A stretch of 32,248 nucleotides of DNA from NCBI GenBank assembly GCA_001828935.1, contig MHZX01000109.1, forward strand, positions 1 to 32,248, in the 5' to 3' direction. The position numbers were made by a program, and so were the translations under genes. The DNA comes from Rhodocyclales bacterium RIFCSPLOWO2_02_FULL_63_24. GTDB lineage: Bacteria > Pseudomonadota > Gammaproteobacteria > Burkholderiales > Rhodocyclaceae. The notes under the pieces were generated by a model. The model saw nothing but the letters and a program-made list of their open reading frames with translations, was not told the origin of the DNA and did not search any database. Below are positions 1 to 10,558 of this stretch, piece after piece; positions within the stretch are counted from its first letter, which is position 1; each line of letters begins with the position of its first letter.

Positions 1-534
<534 letters not shown>

Positions 535-607
535 GCGCGAAGGATAGCGGGCGCACAGGCGGGCATTTTGTCGAACAATTCCGGTCATGCTTGCCGCGCA
601 GGCACCC

Positions 608-1057
608 ATGTCGAATGATCTGCGGCAACAGGCAATCCGGCTTCTGGCTCGGCGCGAGCACACCCGCGCCGAGCTGGTGCGCAAGCTGGCCGCCCTTGGC
701 ACGCGGGAAGAGATCGACAGCGTGATCACCGAGTTGCAGGCATCCAATTTGCAGTCCGACAGCCGTGCCGCCGAAAGCTATGTGCGCAGCCACGGTGCGC
801 GCCTGGGAGCCTCGCGCCTACGCCAAGACCTGAAGACCCGCGGCGTAGTGGACGAACTGATCGATGCGCAACTGGATCGGGATGTCCTCCCCGACGAGAT
901 GGAGCGCGCCCGCGTCGTCTGGGCCAGGAAATTTTCCGCCGCGCCGTCCGATGCCAGGGACTGGGCGCGCCAGGCACGCTTTCTCCAGGGCAGGGGGTTC
1001 GCCAGCGACGTCATTCGCCGTCTGCTCAAGGAACCCATGGGAACCACCGAAGAATGA
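608..1057 (+). CDS. recX: RecX regulatory protein
   Basis: RecX binds RecA filaments and limits their extension. The 149-residue product is typical in length and made of repeated three-helix units. The N-terminal part has the [11 protein letters not shown] pattern, the middle [23 protein letters not shown], and the end [16 protein letters not shown], all recognisable RecX repeat signatures. I chose ATG 608 because the protein begins [13 protein letters not shown], which fits the family. An in-frame ATG at 587 would add seven residues of low conservation. The gene sits directly after recA and its stop overlaps the lptB start by four bases (ATGA), so recX and lptB are probably translationally coupled. 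Confidence 0.93.
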   Translation: MSNDLRQQAIRLLARREHTRAELVRKLAALGTREEIDSVITELQASNLQSDSRAAESYVRSHGARLGASRLRQDLKTRGVVDELIDAQLDRDVLPDEMERARVVWARKFSAAPSDARDWARQARFLQGRGFASDVIRRLLKEPMGTTEE

Positions 1058-1797
1058 ATGCGGTGGCGACGCTATCGGCGCACAACCTGCGCAAGAAGTA
1101 CAAGTCGCGCACGGTGGTGACCGATGTCTCGTTCGAAGTCGCTGCCGGCGAAGTGGTCGGCCTGCTCGGCCCCAACGGCGCCGGCAAGACGACCTGCTTC
1201 TACATGATCGTCGGACTGGTAGCCGCCGACGGGGGCGAGATTCGCATCGAAAACAGCAGCGAACACCTGCGCCTCACCCATATGCCGATACACCAGCGCG
1301 CGAAACTGGGCTTGTCCTATCTTCCGCAGGAAAATTCGGTGTTCAGAAAGCTTACGGTGTCCGAAAATGTGCGTGCCGTGCTGGAACTGCAAGGCCTGGA
1401 CGACGACGCCATCGACGCGCGGGAAGAGGTTCTGCTGCAGGAATTGCATATCACCCATATTCGCAAGAACCTCGCCGCCTCGCTCTCCGGCGGCGAACGC
1501 CGTCGCGTCGAGATCGCCCGGGCGCTTGCCACCAGTCCGCGCTTCATCCTGCTCGACGAACCCTTTGCCGGAGTCGATCCGATTGCCGTAATCGACATCC
1601 AGAAGATCATCCGGTATCTTAAGGAAAGCGGCATCGGGGTACTGATTACCGATCACAATGTCAGGGAAACCCTGGGCATTTGCGATCGTGCCACCATAAT
1701 CAACGCCGGCGAAGTACTCGCCGCTGGACAGCCGGCTGAGATAGTCGATAATGAAAGTGTGCGCCGGGTTTACCTGGGCGAGCATTTCAGAATGTAA
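1054..1797 (+). CDS. lptB: Lipopolysaccharide export ABC transporter ATPase LptB
   Basis: LptB is the cytoplasmic ATPase that powers LPS extraction from the inner membrane with LptF and LptG. The 247-residue product has Walker A GPNGAGKT (about 39-46), a Q-loop region [14 protein letters not shown], the signature [15 protein letters not shown], Walker [14 protein letters not shown] and the switch histidine in [10 protein letters not shown]. These match LptB specifically, including the YLPQE and VRE segments. It overlaps recX by four bases upstream and shares one base with rpoN downstream (TAATG). The lptC-lptA genes that often precede lptB in proteobacteria are not here; recX occupies that place. 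Confidence 0.96.
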   Translation: MNAVATLSAHNLRKKYKSRTVVTDVSFEVAAGEVVGLLGPNGAGKTTCFYMIVGLVAADGGEIRIENSSEHLRLTHMPIHQRAKLGLSYLPQENSVFRKLTVSENVRAVLELQGLDDDAIDAREEVLLQELHITHIRKNLAASLSGGERRRVEIARALATSPRFILLDEPFAGVDPIAVIDIQKIIRYLKESGIGVLITDHNVRETLGICDRATIINAGEVLAAGQPAEIVDNESVRRVYLGEHFRM

Positions 1798-3248
1798 TGA
1801 GACAGGGACTCCAACTCAGGCTCTCGCAGCACCTGGCACTGACGCCCCAGCTGCAGCAGTCGATCCGGCTATTGCAGTTATCGACTCTGGAGTTGAACGC
1901 CGAGATCGATCAGGCACTGCAGGAAAATCCGCTGCTTGAAAGGGACGAGCCCGGCGAACCGGCGATATTCAACCTCGGCCCCGCAGTTGATGCGCCGGCC
2001 ACGCCGCAGACAAGCACACCTGCCGAAAGCGACGAACGCCAGGAACCGGGGGGCGGCGACGACGAAGGCTGGGGCATGGATTTCTCCGGCAGTCACGGTC
2101 AGCGCGATCCCAACGACGACGATCTCGACAGCGGCGAGACCCAGGCTACATCCACTTCGCTGCGCGAGCACCTTGGCGCGCAGCTGGCCATGACCCAGCT
2201 GCCCGACCGCGACCGCGCACTGGTCGGCTTTCTGGTCGAAGCCTTGAGCGATGACGGCTATCTGACACAACCGCTGGATGAATTGATCGACCTGCTGGTC
2301 ACCGACGACGACGAAGTACGCGAAGCGCTGCTGGAGGAACTGGGGATCGCACTGCGCCATTTGCAGAATCTCGACCCGCCTGGTATTGGCGCGCGTAACG
2401 TGCAGGAATGCTTGGCGCTGCAACTCAAGTGCCTGGCAGCGTCGCCCGTGCGCAACCTTGCGCTGGCGATCGTCGGCGATCACCTAGAGCATCTGGCGGC
2501 GCGCGACTTTGCGCGCATCAAGAAATCCCTGTGCTGCAACGACGACGAATTGCGCGAAGCGCAATCCCTGATCCGTTCGCTGAATCCGCGGCCCGGTGCA
2601 CAGTACGCGCAAGTCGATACGCGCTATGTGGTACCCGATGTGGCGGTGAAAAAGCTGCATGGGCAATGGGTGGTCAGCCTCAATCGGGAAGCCATGCCGC
2701 GCCTGCGCATCAACCGGCTCTACGCCGACATTCTGCACCGCCACCGTGGCGGCAACGGTTCGTCGGCGGGACTGGCCAGCCAGTTGCAGGAAGCCAAGTG
2801 GCTGATCAAGAACGTGCAGCAGCGCTTCGACACCATCCTGCGTGTGTCGCAGGCGATCGTCGACCGGCAGCGGGCATTTTTCGACCATGGCGAGGTCGCG
2901 ATGCGGCCATTGACCCTGCGCGAGATCGCGGAAACGGTCAACCTCCATGAATCAACGATTTCGCGTGTGACGACACAGAAATACCTGGCGAGTCCGCGCG
3001 GCATCTACGAACTCAAATACTTTTTTGGCAGCCACGTCGCCACCGATACCGGCGGCGCGGCTTCCTCAACCGCAATTCGGGCGCTGATCAGGCAACTGGT
3101 CGGCGCCGAGGACGGCAAAAAACCGCTCTCGGACGCCCGCATCGCGGAAATCCTCGGCGAGCAGGGCATCGTTGTGGCACGTCGCACGGTAGCGAAGTAC
3201 CGCGAATTGCTCAGCATACCGCCGGTCAACCTCAGAAAAGCTCTCTGA
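1797..3248 (+). CDS. rpoN: RNA polymerase sigma-54 factor RpoN
   Basis: Sigma-54 directs RNA polymerase to -24/-12 promoters and needs AAA+ activators. The 483-residue protein is close to the family length (E. coli about 477). Region I at the N terminus is glutamine and leucine rich (LTPQLQQSIRLLQLS). An acidic linker follows at about 55-115 (DDDLDSGE and similar). The core-binding domain contains DPPGIGARNVQECL, and the DNA-binding domain has the HESTISRVTTQKY helix-turn-helix. The RpoN box ARRTVAKYRE lies at 461-470. The ATG start overlaps the last base of the lptB stop. Next to lptB, hpf, ptsN and hprK this is the canonical rpoN cluster linked to nitrogen-related PTS functions. Confidence 0.97.
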   Translation: MRQGLQLRLSQHLALTPQLQQSIRLLQLSTLELNAEIDQALQENPLLERDEPGEPAIFNLGPAVDAPATPQTSTPAESDERQEPGGGDDEGWGMDFSGSHGQRDPNDDDLDSGETQATSTSLREHLGAQLAMTQLPDRDRALVGFLVEALSDDGYLTQPLDELIDLLVTDDDEVREALLEELGIALRHLQNLDPPGIGARNVQECLALQLKCLAASPVRNLALAIVGDHLEHLAARDFARIKKSLCCNDDELREAQSLIRSLNPRPGAQYAQVDTRYVVPDVAVKKLHGQWVVSLNREAMPRLRINRLYADILHRHRGGNGSSAGLASQLQEAKWLIKNVQQRFDTILRVSQAIVDRQRAFFDHGEVAMRPLTLREIAETVNLHESTISRVTTQKYLASPRGIYELKYFFGSHVATDTGGAASSTAIRALIRQLVGAEDGKKPLSDARIAEILGEQGIVVARRTVAKYRELLSIPPVNLRKAL

Positions 3249-3274
3249 GAAAATACCTCTGACAAGGAGACATC

Positions 3275-3589
3275 ATGAATCTCAACATTACCGGACACCA
3301 CGTTGAAGTCACCCCGGCTATTCGTGAATACGTCACGGCCAAGCTTGATCGGGTCATTCGCCACTTCGATCAGGTGACCAGTTCCCACGTCATCCTGTCG
3401 GTTGAAAAACTGCAACAGAAAGCCGAAGTAACGCTTCACGTCAAAGGCAAGGACATTTTCGCCGATGCCACCAACGCAGACTTGTATGCCGCCATCGACC
3501 TGCTGGCTGACAAGCTCGATCGCCAAGTGGTCAAGCACAAGGAAAAAGTCTCCAACCACAACCACGACAAGCACCAGCAGGTCGAATAG
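3275..3589 (+). CDS. hpf: Ribosome hibernation promoting factor, short form
   Basis: HPF binds the 30S decoding region in stationary phase and helps form inactive 100S ribosomes. The 104-residue product begins MNLNITGHHVEVTPAIREYV, the standard start of short HPF (YhbH). It continues with LDRVIRHFDQ, the beta strand VTLHVKGKDIFADA and the conserved DLYAAIDLLADKLDRQV segment. The C-terminal dimerisation domain of the long form is absent; instead the tail is lysine and histidine rich (KHKEKVSNHNHDKHQ). A clear ribosome-binding site AAGGAGA sits seven bases before the ATG. It lies 26 bases after rpoN, as in most proteobacterial rpoN clusters. Confidence 0.96.
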   Translation: MNLNITGHHVEVTPAIREYVTAKLDRVIRHFDQVTSSHVILSVEKLQQKAEVTLHVKGKDIFADATNADLYAAIDLLADKLDRQVVKHKEKVSNHNHDKHQQVE

Positions 3590-3761
3590 GCCCGGCACGG
3601 AAAGCTTGGAGGCGGACAACAGCGGCTGCGTATTAATTCTTCGTGCGTTTGCGCCGAAAACGGTATCCAGTCAGATAGCGTTATACTGCGCGCCGCTGTA
3701 GCCTCCATCCGTGATAGCCACTTACTTGTAGCGTGCTTCCAGCTTCAATATCGCTTCCACC

Positions 3762-4220
3762 ATGAATCAAATCGCCAGCCTGCTGCCACACGATAACGTG
3801 GTGGCAAACCTCGACGCCAGCAGCAAGAAGCGCGTATTCGAGCAGGTTGGTATTCTTTTCGAAAATCACCAAAGCGTTGCTCGCAGCACCGTCTACGACG
3901 CTCTGTTCGCGCGCGAAAAGCTCGGCTCCACCGGTCTCGGCCAGGGCATCGCGATTCCCCATGGACGCATCAAGGGCCTCAAGACTCCAATCGGTGCCTT
4001 TGTCCGTCTTGAATCGCCGGTGCAGTTCGACGCACCCGACGGCAAGCCGGTGGGATTGATTTTTGTCCTGCTGGTGCCCGAAGCCGCCAACGAACACCAC
4101 TTGCAATTGCTCTCCGAATTGGCGCAGATGTTCTCCGACCGGAATTTCCGCGAACAACTCGCCACCGCTTCTGACTCGGCAGCCTTGCACCACCTCTTCG
4201 CCAATTGGCACGCCAGCTAG
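3762..4220 (+). CDS. ptsN: PTS nitrogen regulatory IIA protein (EIIA-Ntr)
   Basis: EIIA-Ntr is the terminal phosphoacceptor of the regulatory PTS-Ntr branch; it regulates potassium transport and other processes according to its phosphorylation state. The 152-residue product has the family pattern: KKRVFEQVG near 22-30, the phosphorylated histidine in GIAIPHGRI (His67), and the C-terminal HHLQLLSELAQMFSDRNFREQL segment. It follows a 172-base gap after hpf. Its 3' end overlaps the proposed TTG start of hprK by 16 bases. The pairing with hprK suggests a betaproteobacterial-type PTS whose phospho-state is set partly by HPr kinase. Confidence 0.95.
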   Translation: MNQIASLLPHDNVVANLDASSKKRVFEQVGILFENHQSVARSTVYDALFAREKLGSTGLGQGIAIPHGRIKGLKTPIGAFVRLESPVQFDAPDGKPVGLIFVLLVPEAANEHHLQLLSELAQMFSDRNFREQLATASDSAALHHLFANWHAS

Positions 4221-5158
4221 TCGTATCCCAGCTGTTTGAGCGCAACCGCGAGCGGCTCCAGCTTTCGTGGGTCAGCGGCGCCATGACGCGGGCGATTTGT
4301 ACCTCGGAACACGTGGTGTCGCCGGCCGACCTGATCGGCCACCTGAACCTGATGCACCCGGGACGACTGCAAGTCATCGGCGCGCCGGAAGTCGCCTGGT
4401 CGGCGTCGCAGACGCCGGAAAAGGTCGCGCATCACATGCAGGAGATCTACAACGCGCAGCCACCGGCCATCATCGTTGCCGACGGCTGCGAGATCAACGA
4501 AGGCGTCCGCCTCGGCTGCGAGGCCTCGGGCACGCCGCTGCTGCAAACACCATTATCTTCTGCGTTCGTCATCGATACCCTGCGTACCTTCGTCTCGCGC
4601 CAGCTGGCCGAAACCGGGACGCTGCACGGCGTATTTATGGACGTGCTGGGCATGGGCGTACTGATTACCGGCGATTCCGGCGTCGGCAAAAGCGAGCTCG
4701 GCCTTGAACTGATTTCGCGCGGCCACGGGCTGGTCGCCGACGACGTGGTCGACGTCTCGCGCATTGGGTCCGACACGTTGGAAGGCCGCTGCCCGGAGTT
4801 GCTCAAGGACTTCCTCGAAGTGCGCGGTCTCGGCTTGCTCAACATCCGCACCGTATTCGGCGAAACCGCCTGCCGGCGCAAAATGCGCCTCAAACTGATC
4901 GTGCACCTGCAAAAGCCGACCCCGGGCGTGCCGGACGCCGCGCGCCTGCCGCTTGATGCGCAAACCGAAACCATTCTCGGCGTGCCGATCCGGCGCGTTA
5001 CGATTCCGGTCGCCGCCGGACGCAACCTGGCAGTGCTGCTGGAAGCCGCCGTGCGCGCCACGGTATTGAAGCTGCGCGGCATCGACAGCATGCAGGAATT
5101 CCTCGATCGCCAGGAAGCCGCGCTGCGGGCCGATAACGGCCCTGATCCGGTCAACTAG
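4205..5158 (+). CDS. hprK: HPr kinase/phosphorylase
   Basis: HPr(Ser) kinase/phosphorylase adds or removes phosphate at the regulatory serine of HPr. The N-terminal domain is followed by the P-loop kinase domain. That domain has His141 in LHGVFMDVLGMG, Walker A GDSGVGKS at 156-163, the LVADDVVDV acidic motif, and the HprK signature EVRGLGLLNIRTVFGE at about 205-220. The 317-residue length is normal. I accept the rare TTG start at 4205 because the protein then reads MARQLVVSQLFERNRERLQL, as in other betaproteobacterial HprKs, and no in-frame ATG precedes SQLFE. The reading overlaps ptsN by 16 bases. The rapZ gene that often follows hprK is not found. Confidence 0.94.
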   Translation: MARQLVVSQLFERNRERLQLSWVSGAMTRAICTSEHVVSPADLIGHLNLMHPGRLQVIGAPEVAWSASQTPEKVAHHMQEIYNAQPPAIIVADGCEINEGVRLGCEASGTPLLQTPLSSAFVIDTLRTFVSRQLAETGTLHGVFMDVLGMGVLITGDSGVGKSELGLELISRGHGLVADDVVDVSRIGSDTLEGRCPELLKDFLEVRGLGLLNIRTVFGETACRRKMRLKLIVHLQKPTPGVPDAARLPLDAQTETILGVPIRRVTIPVAAGRNLAVLLEAAVRATVLKLRGIDSMQEFLDRQEAALRADNGPDPVN

Positions 5159-5228
5159 CGCGGCAAACCTGCGTTAAGCAGGCGCGGCCCCCTACTCATT
5201 CAGCCGCCTACAACCAAGGAGACTCACG

Positions 5229-5627
5229 ATGCACAAACTGATTACCGTTGCCCTGTCTGCCCTGTTCGCCGCCAACATAGCGCTGGCCGCGGCCGCCAAG
5301 GATGCTCCGGCTGCCCCCGCCGCCGCGCCGGCCAAGGACGCGAAGGCAGCGGCGGCTCCCGCCAAGGCCGAAGCCGCCAAACCGGCCGCCGCCAGCGACT
5401 GCGAAGCCAAGGCAGTGAGCAAGGACGGCAAACCCCTGCACGGTGCGGCCAAGGCCGCCTCGATCAAGAAGTGCGAGGGAGCCGGCAAGCCTGCCGATGC
5501 GGGCAAACCTGCTGAAGTCGCAAAGTGTGCCGACAAGGCGGTGGGCAAGGATGGCAAGCCGCTCGCCGGCGCCGCCAAGGCCACCTTCATGAAGAAGTGC
5601 GAAGCGGACGCCAAGGCCGCCAAATAA
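5229..5627 (+). CDS. Secreted Ala/Lys-rich protein with two PsiF-type repeats
   Basis: The 132-residue product starts with a signal peptide (basic MHK, hydrophobic core to about residue 20, ALA-type cleavage), so it is probably periplasmic. Residues 21-55 are a low-complexity alanine/proline/lysine linker. Two tandem units follow: Cys58 to Cys82 and Cys100 to Cys124, both with 24-residue spacing and the shared core KDGKPLxGAAKA ending KKCE. This resembles the PsiF repeat family, whose founding member is a phosphate-starvation-inducible E. coli protein of unknown biochemical role. A ribosome-binding site AAGGAGA precedes ATG 5229, and a strong terminator follows, so it is likely transcribed alone. 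Two possible intramolecular disulfides are an inference. Confidence 0.8.
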   Translation: MHKLITVALSALFAANIALAAAAKDAPAAPAAAPAKDAKAAAAPAKAEAAKPAAASDCEAKAVSKDGKPLHGAAKAASIKKCEGAGKPADAGKPAEVAKCADKAVGKDGKPLAGAAKATFMKKCEADAKAAK

Positions 5628-5642
5628 AGCAGTGCGTTCCAG

Positions 5643-5680
5643 AAAAACGCCGGCTCGCAAGCGAGCCGGCGTTTTTCTTT
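5643..5680 (+). terminator. Rho-independent terminator after the PsiF-like gene
   Basis: A 16-base perfect stem (5643-5658 with 5661-5676) has a GC-rich core GCCGGCTCGC, a two-base AA centre that becomes a short loop after fraying, and a T-run TTTTTCTTTT on the 3' side. The A-run on the 5' arm makes it potentially bidirectional. It lies 15 bases after the stop of the PsiF-like gene. Confidence 0.92.
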
Positions 5681-5721
5681 TGTCGGCTAGAATCCATCGG
5701 ACAAGCCAAGCCCGAGCAACC

Positions 5722-5970
5722 ATGAACACTCCCTCATCCCCACCGCCGGAATACGAACCCGGCGGCAATCGCCTGCTGGTCATCATCGCGCTGATCGTCG
5801 TCACCGCCCTCGGAGGCATGCTCTGGAGCTTCTTCTCGCGCCAGAACGCGCCGCCCGACGCCCCGGCGATCAAGGCTCGCCACCTGCCCCCTTCGGCCCG
5901 GCCCGACAACAACAAGCCAGCCAGCGCAGACTCCGTCGCCCCAGCGCCGACTGTTCCCGCAGTACGCTGA
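5722..5970 (+). CDS. Small single-pass membrane protein, unknown function
   Basis: The 82-residue product has a proline-rich N terminus, one strong transmembrane helix at about residues 19-38 (LLVIIALIVVTALGGMLW), and a proline/alanine-rich tail with likely extracytoplasmic location. I do not recognise a family. ATG 5722 is preferred over an upstream in-frame ATG at 5632, because the longer reading runs through the terminator stem and would start with an arginine-rich stretch. A weak purine-rich site (CCGAGCAACC) precedes the ATG. It sits between the terminator and the PadR operator, so it may be a single-gene unit. Confidence 0.6.
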   Translation: MNTPSSPPPEYEPGGNRLLVIIALIVVTALGGMLWSFFSRQNAPPDAPAIKARHLPPSARPDNNKPASADSVAPAPTVPAVR

Positions 5971-5977
5971 AGTCACC

Positions 5978-6019
5978 ACTATGCAACGGGTTGTAATGCA
6001 ACTCGTTGCATAGTATTCT
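5978..6019 (+). promoter_or_regulatory. Operator and promoter of the padR-fadH pair
   Basis: A perfect 11-base inverted repeat ACTATGCAACG / CGTTGCATAGT lies at 5978-5988 and 6004-6014. A second, shorter inverted repeat GTTG/CAAC is nested at 5990-5993 and 5999-6002, so ATGCAAC occurs as a direct repeat inside the outer palindrome. A sigma-70-like promoter overlaps it: -35 TTGTAA at 5991-5996, a 17-base spacer, and -10 TATTCT at 6014-6019. PadR regulators commonly bind such palindromes at their own promoters, so autorepression by the adjacent gene is likely. The binding itself is inference. Confidence 0.7.
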
Positions 6020-6026
6020 TTGCGGC

Positions 6027-8602
<2,576 letters not shown>

Positions 8603-8605
8603 TCC

Positions 8606-9700
8606 TCAGGCCAGGAAGTCGCCCCAGGCTCCCGGCGCACGGACCGGCAACGGTTCATAGCCAGGCATCGCAAGCAGCCGCTGGCGGAAGGTGTTGCCAT
8701 GCAGTCGTGCCAGGAACGCCTTGCCTTCCGGACTGCCGGCTACGACCGAGCGCATGGCGAAGCCGTAGCGTTCCCAGACCAGAGGGACGAAACCGAGGTC
8801 GTAGCGCGCCGCTGCCGCCTCGATGCCGAAACCCACATCGGCCTGCCCGGCCGCCACGGTAGCCGCGATCGCCTCGTGAGTGAATTCTTCATGGGCATAG
8901 CCGGCTATGTTTTCCGGCCGCAAGCCGTTGGCCGCCAACAACTGGTCAATCAGGCTGCGCGTGCCCGAACCGCGCTGACGATTCACCATGCGCAGGCCAC
9001 GCCGCGACGCATCGGCCAGGGTTTGCAGCCGGTGCGGATTACCGCGCGCCACGATCAGGCCCTGGCAGCGGCGCATCAGGGGCAGGCAGACATGCTGCGA
9101 AGTTTTCAGCCAACGCCCCAGCCAGCTCACGACCTGGGCGGCGGCCCAGCTTTCCGGCACGTGAAAACCGACGATATCGCACTCATCGCGCGCCAGGCTC
9201 GCCAGCGCCTCCTCGCCGCCGCGCCAGAACAAGTCGAAGCTGATGCGGCGGCCGTATTCGACCCAGTCGGCCAGCGCCAGATCGTGGCTCGCCGCCAACC
9301 GTAGGCGCTCCGGAGTAGCGCGCACCACCGGCGCCAGCAATTCCTCCAGGCGTCGCTGCCACGGCGCATGCACCACATCCAACGCCAGACGCGCGGCGCC
9401 GTCGAGCTGCACGATGGATGCCCCGAATTCTGACAGCCGGGTGCCGCGTCCGCGTTCCATGACTACCAACGCCGCACCCAACGCCTGCTCGCAGTGGCGC
9501 AACAAACCCCAGGCCGAACGATAGGACATCCCGGCCTGCTTCGCCGCATTGCCCAAAGCCCCTTCCGCGCCCAGTGCGGTGAGCAAGGCCAGCAAGCGGC
9601 TGCTATCGACATCTCCCAGCAGCGGGCCGAAATCCCACGCCCAGCGCAGACGCGCCAGCGGAGTGTTGACCTGACGAGTTCTTGTTGCAGTAGCCGACAT
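8606..9700 (-). CDS. ModE-type helix-turn-helix regulator with solute-binding (PBP-like) domain
   Basis: The 364-residue product begins with a winged helix like the ModE N-terminal domain. It has RLLALLTALGAEGALGNAAKQAGMSYRSAW, with the AGMSYRSAW recognition helix, then the wing GRGTRLSEFG. The remaining 250 residues resemble a periplasmic-binding-protein-like domain (LRLAASHDLALADW, GFHVPESWAA, LRMVNRQRGSGTRSLIDQLL, AAGQADVGFGIEAAA). There is no signal peptide, so the ligand is sensed in the cytoplasm. ATG 9700 has AAGGGG upstream; a longer frame from 9757 lacks a site. It is divergent from the tungstate transporter genes, and control of that transporter is the likely role. Tungstate or molybdate as ligand is inferred. 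Confidence 0.85.
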   Translation of the reverse strand: MSATATRTRQVNTPLARLRWAWDFGPLLGDVDSSRLLALLTALGAEGALGNAAKQAGMSYRSAWGLLRHCEQALGAALVVMERGRGTRLSEFGASIVQLDGAARLALDVVHAPWQRRLEELLAPVVRATPERLRLAASHDLALADWVEYGRRISFDLFWRGGEEALASLARDECDIVGFHVPESWAAAQVVSWLGRWLKTSQHVCLPLMRRCQGLIVARGNPHRLQTLADASRRGLRMVNRQRGSGTRSLIDQLLAANGLRPENIAGYAHEEFTHEAIAATVAAGQADVGFGIEAAAARYDLGFVPLVWERYGFAMRSVVAGSPEGKAFLARLHGNTFRQRLLAMPGYEPLPVRAPGAWGDFLA

Positions 9701-9774
9701 ATTTGGCCCCTTGTTTGTATAGCTTACGCTTGCCGTCCCATATGTAGCACATTGCATAGCTGGTCTGATCGCAA
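9701..9774. promoter_or_regulatory. Divergent regulatory region between the ModE-like regulator and the tup genes
   Basis: This 74-base intergenic region must hold the promoters of both divergent transcripts. It contains the partial inverted repeat TATG-N10-CATA at 9741-9758 and a CATATG palindrome overlapping its left half, which are candidates for the regulator's operator. I could not identify convincing -35/-10 pairs for either direction, and no match to the classical ModE site is evident. Confidence 0.4.
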
Positions 9775-10479
9775 ATGCATGAATTCAACGAGCCCCTGAT
9801 TACCGCCTGGCAGCTGGTCGCCGCAGCCGATGAGCGCCTGGCCGGCATCGTCCTGCTCAGCCTGCGCGTCAGCCTTGCGGCAACGCTGATTGCCTGCATC
9901 GTGGGCATGCCGATCGGCGCCCTGCTGGCGGTCGGCCGCTTCCCGGGACGGCGCGTGCTGATCGTCCTGTTCAATGGCCTCATGGGCCTGCCGCCGGTAG
10001 TGGTCGGCCTGCTGATCTACCTGATGCTGTCGCGCGCCGGCCCGCTCGGGGCTTTCGGCCTGCTGTTCTCGCCGGAAGCCATGATTATCGCCCAGGCCGT
10101 ACTGGTGACGCCGATCGTCGCCGCGCTGACGCGTCAGGTGATCGCCGACGAGTGGAGCGAGTACCGCGAACAGTTGCGTTCACTGGGCGCCAGCCGTACG
10201 CGCGCGGCCGCGACTCTGCTCTGGGACGGCCGCTTTTCGCTGTCGACCGCTGCGCTGGCCGGCTTCGGCCGCGCCATCGCCGAAGTCGGCGCGGTGATGA
10301 TCGTCGGTGGCAACATCGACGGTGTGACGCGCGTCATGACCACCACCATCGCGCTGGAAACCAGCAAGGGTGATTTGCCGCTGGCGCTGGCGCTGGGCTT
10401 CATCCTGATCGCCGTGGTGCTGGCGATCAATGCGGTGGCCTATGCGCTGCGCGGCTGGGCGGAAAGGCATTGGGGATGA
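9775..10479 (+). CDS. tupB: Tungstate ABC transporter permease
   Basis: The 234-residue inner-membrane permease has about six hydrophobic helices, from GIVLLSLRVSLAATLIACIVG to ALALGFILIAVVLAINAVAYAL. The cytoplasmic EAA loop YREQLRSLGASRTRAAATLLW contacts the ATPase. The GLPPVVVGLLIYLMLSRAGPLG and FGRAIAEVGAVMIVGGNIDG segments are typical of the TupB branch of the molybdate/tungstate permease family. The gene order here is permease, ATPase, binding protein. Tungstate rather than molybdate is inferred mainly from the binding-protein motif downstream. ATG 9775 starts 75 bases from the divergent regulator start. Confidence 0.88.
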   Translation: MHEFNEPLITAWQLVAAADERLAGIVLLSLRVSLAATLIACIVGMPIGALLAVGRFPGRRVLIVLFNGLMGLPPVVVGLLIYLMLSRAGPLGAFGLLFSPEAMIIAQAVLVTPIVAALTRQVIADEWSEYREQLRSLGASRTRAAATLLWDGRFSLSTAALAGFGRAIAEVGAVMIVGGNIDGVTRVMTTTIALETSKGDLPLALALGFILIAVVLAINAVAYALRGWAERHWG

Positions 10480-10558
10480 GTCCGGGGTTGCGCGAAGCAC
10501 CGCTTCGTGCCGGGCGAACCGGCCGGCTGTGCAAAACCGGCCATGGGACGGAGGCTGC
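10480..10558 (+). ncRNA. Structured intercistronic leader before tupC (candidate cis-regulatory RNA)
   Basis: This 79-base gap interrupts an otherwise tight operon and is rich in stems. Hairpin 1 is nine base pairs (10490-10498 with 10502-10510, core CGAAGC/GCTTCG, loop ACC). Hairpin 2 is GGCCGG/CCGGCC (10521-10526 with 10537-10542). TCCG at 10481-10484 can pair with CGGA at 10549-10552, which lies beside the GGAGG ribosome-binding site of tupC and would close the whole element. The layout loosely recalls Moco/Tuco RNAs that control molybdenum and tungsten genes, but I cannot confirm the consensus. Simple translational spacing or mRNA stabilisation is an alternative. Confidence 0.35.

Noticed and set aside
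3593-3612. Possible sigma-54 promoter (GGCAC...CTTGG) before ptsN
   Set aside because: The spacing and the -12 GC element do not fit the sigma-54 consensus. A nearby TATACT at 3682-3687 could be a sigma-70 -10, but no -35 was convincing.
5168-5182. CCTGC-GTTAA-GCAGG hairpin after hprK
   Set aside because: Only five pairs with no T-run; too weak to call a terminator.
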